Shown here: piece after piece, positions 52,372 to 59,637 of the stretch | Numbering within the stretch: position 1 is the stretch's first letter | Layout of the letters: each line of letters starts with the position of its first letter | Assembly (NCBI RefSeq): GCF_900185645.1 | Contig: NZ_FYAM01000023.1 | Location: 744,001 to 808,000, forward strand | Length of the DNA stretch: 64,000 nucleotides | Direction: 5' to 3' | From: Clostridium sp. BSD9I1 | GTDB lineage: Bacteria; Bacillota; Clostridia; Clostridiales; Clostridiaceae | Translations under genes and position numbers: made by a program | Notes under the pieces: generated by a model | The model's database searches: none | What the model was told of the DNA's origin: nothing | The model's input: only the letters and a program-made list of their open reading frames with translations

Positions 52372-52803
52372 TTTATATTGATATTTTATCTTATATTCAC
52401 AGCTTATATCGACATTGTTTTTCACCATGTTCCAAACAGGACATGCATATTCCTCCATATTTTTTATTACACTTTCAATATCATCTGGTTGTACATCATT
52501 CGATGCAAGTTCAAATCTTAATTGTATATTTTTAAAATATTTCGGTAATGTCTGTCTTCTTTCACCTGATGCAATTACGCTTAATTCAGACACATTCTTA
52601 TTCATCCTTCTTAGTAGTAAAGCCAATGTCATTCCACTACAGGTTGCTAAACTCATAAGAAACAACTCAAGTGGAGTATATCCATCTCCCTCGCCTAAAG
52701 GTTGTACAGCATCTATAAATACCTGATTATTATCACGAGATACCCCTGAGAATTTCACCTCGCCATTTATCAAATCCGCTGTTACTGTTAATTTGTTGCT
52801 CAT
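52363..52803 (-). CDS. OsmC/Ohr-family peroxiredoxin-like protein
   Basis: The 146-residue protein has the OsmC fold with both reactive Cys residues: Cys55 in SLATCSGMTLALLL and Cys121 in EYACPVWNMV. OsmC-type proteins reduce organic hydroperoxides. It resembles the YhfA/OsmC subgroup more than Ohr. GGAGG precedes the ATG. Confidence 0.92.
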   Translation of the reverse strand: MSNKLTVTADLINGEVKFSGVSRDNNQVFIDAVQPLGEGDGYTPLELFLMSLATCSGMTLALLLRRMNKNVSELSVIASGERRQTLPKYFKNIQLRFELASNDVQPDDIESVIKNMEEYACPVWNMVKNNVDISCEYKIKYQYKVH

Positions 52804-52860
52804 AATAAAACCTCCTAATCATTTCATCTTATAGTTCGCCATTTAGTTGAATTGCCACGT

Positions 52861-52901
52861 AAAAACACTGTAAAATTCAAATTCGAATAATGCAGTGTTT
52901 T
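52861..52901. repeat. Dispersed repeat copy C (inverted-repeat form)
   Basis: AAAACACTG...CAGTGTTTT ends around AATTCAAATTCGAATAATG. Same type as copy A (9522-9563); lies between the nucleotidyltransferase and OsmC genes. Confidence 0.7.
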
Positions 52902-52965
52902 AGCAAATTGTTACTTTTTTCAATTGTAACACTAAATATAACGTAAGTGTCGTAGGCTATATGAA

Positions 52966-53766
52966 TTATTTTCTTTTTACTTTTTTAAGTATTTCAACTA
53001 AATACTCTTTTGAATATTTTTCAGCTTCAGTGTGTTTTATTAGTTCGGGTGTTGCATGATACTCTCTTAGCTCTAAATAAAATTTAATTATTGCTTGCAG
53101 CGTTTCGATGCAACTTTGAGCATCATAGGTAGGTATTGTCTTTAATAATAATGGTAAATCATAAGGTGCGTCATATTCAATTTTTCTTACACCACGAGGA
53201 AGTTTCCCATTTTTCATTAATACTAATGGACCTATTACAGTCTGTCTTATGAACGATATGAAATCTATTGCTTCAAATATCTCATTTCTTCCTATTTTGG
53301 TTGCACCATAATGTATCCAAACCCAAAATCTATCTTCGATCCACTGCAAGTTAGGTGTTGGGAATTCAGCTTTACCTAATATTAAATTATTTGTAATTGC
53401 ATTATCTCTTTCCCACAAAACAATTGGATCTTCAACTCTAATACCAATATCCTTTACTGCTACGAACTTAAAATCCACATGTAGCAGTGGTGGCCCATAT
53501 AAGCATATAACTAATCTTGGTTCGCCAACATGTTCACCAGTAAATGCCGATAATACCCTTCCTAAACTTTCTACTATTTTAAACCTTTCATCCATTACAG
53601 ACTCATAATGATTAGGATCTACAGCTATAACAAGGTCAATATCTGAGAATTCATCCATTTCATCTGAAATGTATGACCCTCCTATGGCTATACCTAAAAT
53701 TCTTAGATCATTTTTTAGTATTTCGATTGAATGATTAATAAAGTCACTGTGTATACTTGGTACCAT
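52966..53766 (-). CDS. Nucleotidyltransferase-domain protein
   Basis: The start is set at ATG 53766, nine bases after GGGG; an ATG three codons earlier touches the site. The 266-residue protein has an NTP_transf_2 motif GGSYISDEMDEFSDIDLVIAV (catalytic D-x-D) followed by a helical C-terminal half (RFWVWIHYGATKIGRNEIFEAIDFISFIRQTVIGPLVLMKNG). It resembles AadE/lincosamide-type and minimal nucleotidyltransferases, so adenylylation of an antibiotic or other small molecule is possible but unproven. Confidence 0.82.
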   Translation of the reverse strand: MVPSIHSDFINHSIEILKNDLRILGIAIGGSYISDEMDEFSDIDLVIAVDPNHYESVMDERFKIVESLGRVLSAFTGEHVGEPRLVICLYGPPLLHVDFKFVAVKDIGIRVEDPIVLWERDNAITNNLILGKAEFPTPNLQWIEDRFWVWIHYGATKIGRNEIFEAIDFISFIRQTVIGPLVLMKNGKLPRGVRKIEYDAPYDLPLLLKTIPTYDAQSCIETLQAIIKFYLELREYHATPELIKHTEAEKYSKEYLVEILKKVKRK

Positions 53767-53977
53767 GCAAGTCATCCCCTTTTTTTATAGCCAAATTAAA
53801 TATATAAAATTAGGCATTACACCAACATATCACATTCTTAATCTCGATACAAGATTTTTTAAATTAGAACAAGTATTTAATTTATTGGTAAAGCACAATT
53901 GTTTTATACAATATCTTGCAAGCGTGACTTTAATAATATTAAAATCATCCGATATTTTATAAAAAACATGGAAATTT

Positions 53978-54006
53978 AAAACACTGTATTATTCAATTTT
54001 CAAAGA
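53978..54006. repeat. Dispersed repeat copy D (boxA-like form)
   Basis: Read on the minus strand: CTTTGAAAATTGAATAATAC then AGTGTTTT, immediately after the SDR stop. Matches copy B at 10657-10691. Confidence 0.65.
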
Positions 54007-54009
54007 TGC

Positions 54010-54825
54010 TCATTTTGTTAAATAATTGATTACTGACTTATTAGTAATTCTTAATTGTTCAGGAAATTCATTTGTCCTTTTTGATAGGAGTGCAAAGTAT
54101 CCTTCTTCCTGAAAATTCTCTTCAAGTCTTGCATTTTCGAATCCTAACCCTGTTATTAATTCATTATAAAAATCCTTATAATTAACTATGTCTTCTGATG
54201 CTAAATGAAAAATCCCCTTTAAATTGTTATTTATTATATAGTATGTTTGTCTTGCTATCATCACATTAGTATTTGTATTGCAATAAAACTTTGGATATAC
54301 AATAATACCTTTATTGTTATGAATGGAGTTTAATAATCCCTTCATTCTTGGAGAATCTTTGTCCCAAACTTGAGCAATTCTTAATATGAAAGCATTATCC
54401 TGTAATATTTCAGATATTTTCTTTTCACATTCTATCTTATATTGTCCATAATCTGTTTGAGAATTTGGTAAGTCATCTTCATAATGGGGTTTACTCAAAT
54501 CATTATCAAAGACATTTGTTGTAGAGAAAAAATATAAACTACCATCATTTTTCTTTAAATATTCAGCAGCTTTTATGTGTACAATCAGTTGTTTTTTAAA
54601 ATCTCCTCTTAAACATGAAATTATAATTTGGGGCTTTAAAGTATTTAATATTCTATTTATATTATCTTCCTCTTCGATATCAAGTTTAAAACACTTACCT
54701 TTGTTCAATAATATTGGATTTTTAAAATACGTTGAATAGACATCAAACTCGTTATATTTGCTTATCTCATTTATTACTGCTGTTCCTACAAGTCCACTCC
54801 CACCCAGTATTAAAACCTTTTTCAT
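54010..54825 (-). CDS. RmlD-like NAD-dependent epimerase/dehydratase (SDR)
   Basis: The start is set at ATG 54825 (MKKVLILGGSGLVGTAV) after GGGAGGAG. The 271-residue extended SDR has GGSGLVGTA (nucleotide loop), a STTNVFD strand, and YGQYKIECEKKI with the YxxxK catalytic pair. It reduces or dehydrates an NDP-sugar-like or other ligand; RmlD-like proteins make dTDP-rhamnose, but no rhamnose gene is nearby. Confidence 0.85.
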   Translation of the reverse strand: MKKVLILGGSGLVGTAVINEISKYNEFDVYSTYFKNPILLNKGKCFKLDIEEEDNINRILNTLKPQIIISCLRGDFKKQLIVHIKAAEYLKKNDGSLYFFSTTNVFDNDLSKPHYEDDLPNSQTDYGQYKIECEKKISEILQDNAFILRIAQVWDKDSPRMKGLLNSIHNNKGIIVYPKFYCNTNTNVMIARQTYYIINNNLKGIFHLASEDIVNYKDFYNELITGLGFENARLEENFQEEGYFALLSKRTNEFPEQLRITNKSVINYLTK

Positions 54826-54850
54826 AAAAATCACTCCTCCCATAACAATA

Positions 54851-55375
54851 TTATTCTTGTTTGGTATATATAGGATTAATCCTTGCCATTAAATACTCAT
54901 TTTCATATTTCCCTTTTCTGATAGCTGCAAGACGTTTTAGCCCTTCTTTTTCAAATCCAAACTTCTCATATAAATGAATTGCTCTTTCATTATCCTCAAA
55001 TACCCCCAATTCAACTCTGATAAGCATAAGCCAATTGTCGGCAATATCTATGATAGCTTGCATTAAAGCTGTTCCAACTTCCATATTTTGATAGTCCTTA
55101 TGAATCATAATTCCGATGCTGCCACTGTGACGTGTACGTGGGTTAGGATTAACTGTTAATCCAACTGTCCCAATTATAATATCCTCACCATTTTGAGTTT
55201 TTGTTACTGCAACCAATTGATGATGATTACTATCCATATTCGTGATAAAATCTTCACTGCGCTTCACTCGTTCAGATGGAATGCCAAGAATATTTTCAAA
55301 TACTCCTGGCATCCTTCTGAGCTCATTAATACCTTTCCCATCACTAATTTCTATTGGTCTAATTAAAAAATCCAT
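54851..55375 (-). CDS. GNAT-family acetyltransferase
   Basis: The start is set at ATG 55375 (MDFLIRPIEISDGKG), six bases after GGGAGG. The 174-residue protein has the RimI/PhnO-like core: HSGSIGIMIHKDYQNMEVGTALMQAIIDIADNWLMLIRVELGVFEDNERAIHLYEKFGFEKEG. Lies 25 bases before the SDR start, so the two may be co-transcribed. Preceded by the terminator-promoter module shared with 15.2 kb. Confidence 0.9.
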   Translation of the reverse strand: MDFLIRPIEISDGKGINELRRMPGVFENILGIPSERVKRSEDFITNMDSNHHQLVAVTKTQNGEDIIIGTVGLTVNPNPRTRHSGSIGIMIHKDYQNMEVGTALMQAIIDIADNWLMLIRVELGVFEDNERAIHLYEKFGFEKEGLKRLAAIRKGKYENEYLMARINPIYTKQE

Positions 55376-55444
55376 TTCCATCCTCCCCATCATAAAAGCA
55401 ATCTTATCTCGTCATAATATACAACTACATCTTTCTTATATCCT

Positions 55445-55505
55445 AATTATAACATTGTTTTAAAACAATACCAAAATGCTGAGTTAAGTTATACCTAACT
55501 CAGCA
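55445..55505 (-). promoter_or_regulatory. Terminator-promoter-operator module, copy 2
   Basis: On the minus strand: hairpin GCTGAGTTA/TAACTCAGC, then TTGGTA, a 17-bp spacer holding the perfect palindrome ATTGTTTTAAAACAAT (55454-55469), and TATAAT (55446-55451). Second copy of the 61 bp at 15219-15279. Confidence 0.7.
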
Positions 55506-55524
55506 CCTTTGCCTTCATTAATTA

Positions 55525-55578
55525 ATCACAATTCCATCAATATATTCTACTTCATCAAGTTTTTAAGCAAATATTTTC
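55525..55578 (-). pseudogene. Nudix gene remnant overlapping the peptidase E 3' end
   Basis: Minus-strand codons in one frame read EKIFA, stop, KLDEVEYIDGIVIN, matching EKIFGKKLDGVGYIDRIAVYG of the Nudix protein at 52050. DNA identity is about 44 of 52 over the aligned part. The peptidase E gene ends inside it in another frame. Confidence 0.8.
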
Positions 55579-56238
55579 TCTACTAAAGTTTTTCACATCC
55601 CCTAATAAAGTAATTTTGCTATCATGAAAAATTAGTCCCCCAGTATTTGTAATTGCATATATTTTATCTCTTTTTTCATTTAACACTTTATTTATATATT
55701 TGTTTTGTATTTCCGTTTCTTCATAATGGACTTCAATATCAAAATCTTTAATCAAATTTAGTCCTACATTGTATGTAAATTTATTATAGTCTTCATCAGG
55801 AGTAATGTGGTATTCTGCTATTTGAATCATTGCTCCTGCACTAATACCAATAACAACACCTGTAAAGCTTTCAATATCATTAATCAAGCCAAATTCCATT
55901 AGTCGTAGCATGGTTTTGTCTGGTAAGCCACCAGTGAAAAATAGTATACTGCTATTCCTTATCTTAGCTTTTGCATTTTCCTTTGTATCTTTAAAATAAT
56001 TTACCCAATCTATATTTTCTTCTCTAATTCCATAATTCAAAAATGGCGTAACAATACTTCCATAATATTTGCCATTATCCTTACTATAAACATTCTGCCA
56101 CTCATTATCGCTACTTATTTTATCACCGAAGGAAAAAGGAATTATTAATACCTTATCATTAAAATTTATATACTTTGAAACAGCATTTCTTGCCCAATCT
56201 TCATGAAAATTATATAAACTAAATAACATATTTACCAT
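55555..56238 (-). CDS. Peptidase E-like (S51) protein
   Basis: The 227-residue protein has the S51/class-I-amidotransferase-like fold with FFTGGLPDKTM and nucleophile Ser133 in GISAGAMIQ. The S51 families include dipeptidase E and cyanophycinase. Its last residues (RENICLKT) are read from the Nudix remnant in a different frame, so the C-terminus has been replaced. GGGGG precedes the ATG. Confidence 0.85.
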   Translation of the reverse strand: MVNMLFSLYNFHEDWARNAVSKYINFNDKVLIIPFSFGDKISSDNEWQNVYSKDNGKYYGSIVTPFLNYGIREENIDWVNYFKDTKENAKAKIRNSSILFFTGGLPDKTMLRLMEFGLINDIESFTGVVIGISAGAMIQIAEYHITPDEDYNKFTYNVGLNLIKDFDIEVHYEETEIQNKYINKVLNEKRDKIYAITNTGGLIFHDSKITLLGDVKNFSRENICLKT

Positions 56239-56585
56239 TAATATTATCCCCCATTAATTTATCAAATTGTACTATTGTGACACATTTTAAGAATAATGCG
56301 TACTAACCATGTGGAAAAAAGTCATAAACAATCAAGTTAACGGATTCCGATTAGAGGTTTAAAATTAAAAAATTTCAACGAAACCACAGTTGTAAATTTA
56401 ACATTTTAAAGTAAGAGCATTTCTTTGTAATGAGAAATGCTTTTTATTTTTGTTAAAATCCCTTAATTGTAAATTGAAATAATATAATAACAATAATAAT
56501 ACAATGTAAAGCGATATAAATTTATTGTAAAACAATAAATTATGTGTTAAAATCATTTTATCATTAAATTAGTGAGGTGCTTTAA
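56239..56585. other. Intergenic region with an orphan plus-strand terminator
   Basis: No gene seen in 347 bp. A strong hairpin AGCATTTCT/AGAAATGCT (56416-56441) is followed by TTTTTATTTTT on the plus strand, though no plus-strand gene lies upstream. The right part (56460-56580) is AT-rich and should hold the DUF2975 promoter. Confidence 0.65.
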
Positions 56586-57068
56586 ATGAATGTTAAACAA
56601 GGTTCAACCACTTTCTTAAAGGTAATCATTTTTATGATTGGGATTGCTGTATTTGCTTTATGTATCTATTGGCTGCCTGTGATAGCCATTAATGATGCAA
56701 AATCTCATCCAGGGGACTACTCTCTATATCCCCTTTTAGTATATGCGTATGGATGCTTTATTGCGCTTTCTGTTGCATTGTATCAAGTATTTAAACTATT
56801 AACATATATTGAAAGGAACAATGCTTTCTCAGTGTTATCACTTAAATCTTTGAAGGTTATAAAGAAATGTGGTTTAACAATCATTTTCTTCTTCGTGTTA
56901 GGGATAGTAACCTTAAAGGTAATTGCTAATGCCACAGGAGATGACTCAGCAGGTCCTATAGCATTAAGTCTAATAGGTATTTTAGCAACAAGTATCATCA
57001 CAGTAATTGTGGACGTGCTCCAAAAACTATTAAAAAATCTTCTAAATACAAAACCAGAAAATGCTTAA
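56586..57068 (+). CDS. DUF2975 membrane protein
   Basis: The 160-residue protein has four membrane segments (about residues 10-32, 48-68, 91-113 and 120-145) and the DUF2975 pattern YQVFKLLTYIERNNAFSVLSLKSLKVIKKC. Family members often pair with a YozG-like regulator, absent here. GAGGTG lies before the ATG. A broken second copy follows. Confidence 0.88.
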   Translation: MNVKQGSTTFLKVIIFMIGIAVFALCIYWLPVIAINDAKSHPGDYSLYPLLVYAYGCFIALSVALYQVFKLLTYIERNNAFSVLSLKSLKVIKKCGLTIIFFFVLGIVTLKVIANATGDDSAGPIALSLIGILATSIITVIVDVLQKLLKNLLNTKPENA

Positions 57069-57103
57069 GGGTTTGATAAAATTCAATTAGTGAGGTTATT
57101 TTT

Positions 57104-57452
57104 ATGCAACAAGTTACAACACACTTTTAAGACTAGCTGTTATTTTTATAGCAACCTTAGTTCTTGCATTGTGCATATTTTTCGTGCCTGATCTGCCTTT
57201 TGCGATATCTGATTTTTCAAAGGTTAATTTCTTAAAATATGTTATTTACACCATTTTATATGGAGCTACGATACCTTTTTACTTTGCTCTGTATCAAGCT
57301 TTTAAACTTTTAAGTTATATTGGCAAGAATAAAGCTTTGTCGGAACGGTCATCCCTTTTGCTTCAATGGTTATCACCGTTTTTGCTGCTATCCTCCAACG
57401 GCCTCTAGAAGAAGCTATTAACATAAAATCAGAAAATGATTTGACGGTCTGA
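57104..57452 (+). pseudogene. Second DUF2975 gene, broken
   Basis: Frames join as MQQVTTHF, then LRLAVIFIATLVLALCIFFV through FKLLSYIGKNKALSE, then VIPFASMVITVFAAILQR ... INIKSENDLTV to a stop at 57452. A one-base deletion breaks the start (near 57129) and about 50 residues plus the frame are lost near 57350. The intermediate open frame (57169-57408) is part of this remnant. Confidence 0.85.
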
Positions 57453-57492
57453 CAAGAAATTTACTTAACTAACGGGAGTCGACAGAGAATTT

Positions 57493-57518
57493 AAGGGATA
57501 GCCATTAAGCTGTCCCTT
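57493..57518 (+). terminator. Terminator of the DUF2975 unit
   Basis: AAGGGATAGC/GCTGTCCCTT stem followed by CTTTTTC. Confidence 0.7.
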
Positions 57519-57556
57519 CTTTTTCAAACCCAAATACCCTAATCCTAACATTCTAA

Positions 57557-58027
57557 TCAGTTTGGATAAACATAGACCTCTGACTGCCACTTATCTACCC
57601 ATCCATCATATACAAACCCCAATTTAAGCAGCAAATTTTTCGAAGGGATATTTTCTTTTTCAGTCATGGCTACTATTTTACAATCAGAATGACATTCTTT
57701 AAGTTTTAGTAATAAGGCTTTCAAAACTTCAGTTATGTATCCTTTTCGTGAATAAATTGGATTGATAGAATATCCAATTGTAATAGTTTTTTCTTCCTTT
57801 AAAAGATACAAATCTCCTAAAAGATTATCTGTGGTTTTATTTACAATAGCAAGCTGCATTCCCTTTTCCAAATTTAAAGGCACTAATAAGGCTTTTCTAT
57901 ATTCGTCTTTTGTTAAATTCTTAAAACCTTGATACTGCATCCATTCCTCATTATTTCTATAAGTCATAAATGACTCTAAATCTTTTTCTTCAAAAGGTCT
58001 TACTATACATCTGTCAGTTTCAAGCAC
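57557..58027 (-). CDS. GNAT-family acetyltransferase
   Basis: The GTG start at 58027 has GGGGTGA in front. The 156-residue Acetyltransf_3-type protein has CIVRPFEEKDLESFMTYRNNEEWMQYQ, TITIGYSINPIYSRKGYITEVLKALLLKL and NIPSKNLLLKLGFVYDG. It resembles RimJ/RimL-like or GNAT resistance enzymes. Substrate unknown. Confidence 0.85.
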   Translation of the reverse strand: MLETDRCIVRPFEEKDLESFMTYRNNEEWMQYQGFKNLTKDEYRKALLVPLNLEKGMQLAIVNKTTDNLLGDLYLLKEEKTITIGYSINPIYSRKGYITEVLKALLLKLKECHSDCKIVAMTEKENIPSKNLLLKLGFVYDGWVDKWQSEVYVYPN

Positions 58028-58103
58028 TAAATCACCCCATTAATTTTTTTGTTCACCAGTTATATTAAAATTGTCTCATTAAACAAGAATTAAATTTAAT
58101 TTA

Positions 58104-58724
58104 TTACTCTAGTACACTATATCTTAATATGGTTTTTAATTTATCTTTTTCTACTTTTCTTGTATCAGATAAATATATTTCCCTGTGAACTAAAGTTTTG
58201 ATCTTTAACCCATTATTCTCTATAAATTCTTTCATCTTATTAAATGACTCCGGCTCATTATCATAAGAGCCTATGTGCATTATTTGTACAGCCAAACCAT
58301 CCTCTATCTCATCAAAATATACTTCTTTAAGTAATGGATGCGGCTTTTTCTTGTTTGCAATTTCAAAGGCTTTTTCTACCACTTCATCATTAACAAAGTC
58401 AGGTTGCCTAATCATTATGGTATATAATAATTGATCTTTATTTAAAACTTCACTTTTCCTGCCTTCTTCTGTTAAATCCCATAGTCCTTCTAAGGGATAA
58501 ACAGTATATTCAAAATATCCATCTGGTGTAAATCCATTTTTAGGCATCATTCTAATTGCATAAGCAAGGGAGTACAAAACACCTATCCTTTCAGAAAAAT
58601 CCTTATCATTAGGATTACCTGCACCCTTTATACAAAGAAATTTTTGTTTAGGAACTCTTACCAACTCTGCTTTATTCTTAGGACAATAAAGTTCTTTTTC
58701 ATGTTTTCTATATTCATGCTTCAT
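58104..58724 (-). CDS. GyrI-like small-molecule-binding protein
   Basis: The 206-residue protein matches the COG4832 GyrI-like group: RVPKQKFLCIKGAGNPNDKDFSERIGVLYSLAYAIRMMPK, FEYTVYPLEGLWDLTEEG and LLYTIMIRQPDFV. These SOUL/GyrI-fold proteins bind or hydrolyse cyclopropanoid and other hydrophobic drugs. It lies downstream of a MerR gene that carries a related effector domain. Confidence 0.9.
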   Translation of the reverse strand: MKHEYRKHEKELYCPKNKAELVRVPKQKFLCIKGAGNPNDKDFSERIGVLYSLAYAIRMMPKNGFTPDGYFEYTVYPLEGLWDLTEEGRKSEVLNKDQLLYTIMIRQPDFVNDEVVEKAFEIANKKKPHPLLKEVYFDEIEDGLAVQIMHIGSYDNEPESFNKMKEFIENNGLKIKTLVHREIYLSDTRKVEKDKLKTILRYSVLE

Positions 58725-58808
58725 TATTCCATCTCCTCTTATAAATATTTATTTAATAATTTCAAAAACTCGAGAATGAGGGCATAGTGGATATTGTCTG
58801 GTTGTTCA

Positions 58809-59558
58809 CTACTCACACTTCATTGATAATTTAAATAAGCATTTTTCATCAGGAAATCTGATAAAGTCATTTGCAATACTATCTATATACAGAGGGCCTT
58901 CTGTAACTATTTGCTTCAAAGATAACAGCTTAATGAATAAATTGATAGCTTCAGCAATCTTTCCATTTGGCACACTCTGATATATGCAGGCATAGGTACC
59001 AGCAGGTTTAATTGCATTACTGTCATTTATACTGTTTGCTTTTCTGAATATATATTGTGGGCGAGGGCTCACTTTTTCATTGATGATAACACCAAGAGTA
59101 TATCCATTTGTAAGATAATTTACATAAAGAGGACCTTCCTCTTCTATTTCTTCTGTAATTAAATAAGTATCCTGAATCTTTTCTATAAAAAATTTGCCAC
59201 AGCCAATCTCTAAATAATGTTCCAGCTGTTCCGTGGTCTGGCTAAGAATTTCTTCAGCATTTTTTAATTCCTCTTGTTTTTCTTTAAGCAGGGCTATTTG
59301 ATTATTCAAAACAATTTTACAGTGAAGCAAATCATGCTCCTTCATTAATCTCTTTATATCACCAAGAGACATCCCTACAGATTGTAGTGCCTTTATCATG
59401 CTCATAGTTTCAAATTGTGCTGCACAGTATATTCGGTATCCATTTTCATTTACTTCAATAGGTTTTAACAAGTCTATTTCATCGTAATAATGCAATGTTC
59501 GTTTTTCTACCTTGCACATATCGGCAAATTGTTTTGTACTAAGTTTATCTTGAATCAT
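58809..59558 (-). CDS. MerR-family multidrug-type regulator
   Basis: The 249-residue protein has a MerR DNA-binding domain (STKQFADMCKVEKRTLHYYDEIDLLKPIEVNENGYRIYCAAQFETMSMIKALQSVGMSLGDIKRLM), a coiled coil (about residues 80-115) and a C-terminal GyrI/BmrR-like drug-sensing domain (TNGYTLGVIINEKVSPRPQYIFRKANSI...KPAGTYACIYQS). It is divergent from the MATE pump, whose promoter shows the MerR 19-bp spacer. Confidence 0.92.
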   Translation of the reverse strand: MIQDKLSTKQFADMCKVEKRTLHYYDEIDLLKPIEVNENGYRIYCAAQFETMSMIKALQSVGMSLGDIKRLMKEHDLLHCKIVLNNQIALLKEKQEELKNAEEILSQTTEQLEHYLEIGCGKFFIEKIQDTYLITEEIEEEGPLYVNYLTNGYTLGVIINEKVSPRPQYIFRKANSINDSNAIKPAGTYACIYQSVPNGKIAEAINLFIKLLSLKQIVTEGPLYIDSIANDFIRFPDEKCLFKLSMKCE

Positions 59559-59569
59559 AAAAACACTCC

Positions 59570-59600
59570 TTGACTATAACGTAACGTTACACCCTATAAT
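59570..59600 (+). promoter_or_regulatory. MerR-type promoter of the MATE pump
   Basis: TTGACT (59570-59575), a 19-bp spacer containing GTAACGTTAC, and TATAAT (59595-59600). The overlong spacer with a central dyad is the classic MerR activator arrangement. The divergent regulator gene starts 12 bp upstream of the -35. Confidence 0.88.
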
Positions 59601-59637
59601 TTCAATTATAGCAAATAATAAGAGGGGTATCAAGAAA

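Noticed and set aside
9522-54006. Repeats A-D as a CRISPR array or integron attC sites
   Set aside because: They are not regularly spaced, lie singly 1-43 kb apart, and no integrase or cas gene is present in the window.
57169-57408. 79-codon ORF as an independent gene
   Set aside because: It is the middle part of a broken DUF2975 copy, with family residues continuing in other frames on both sides.
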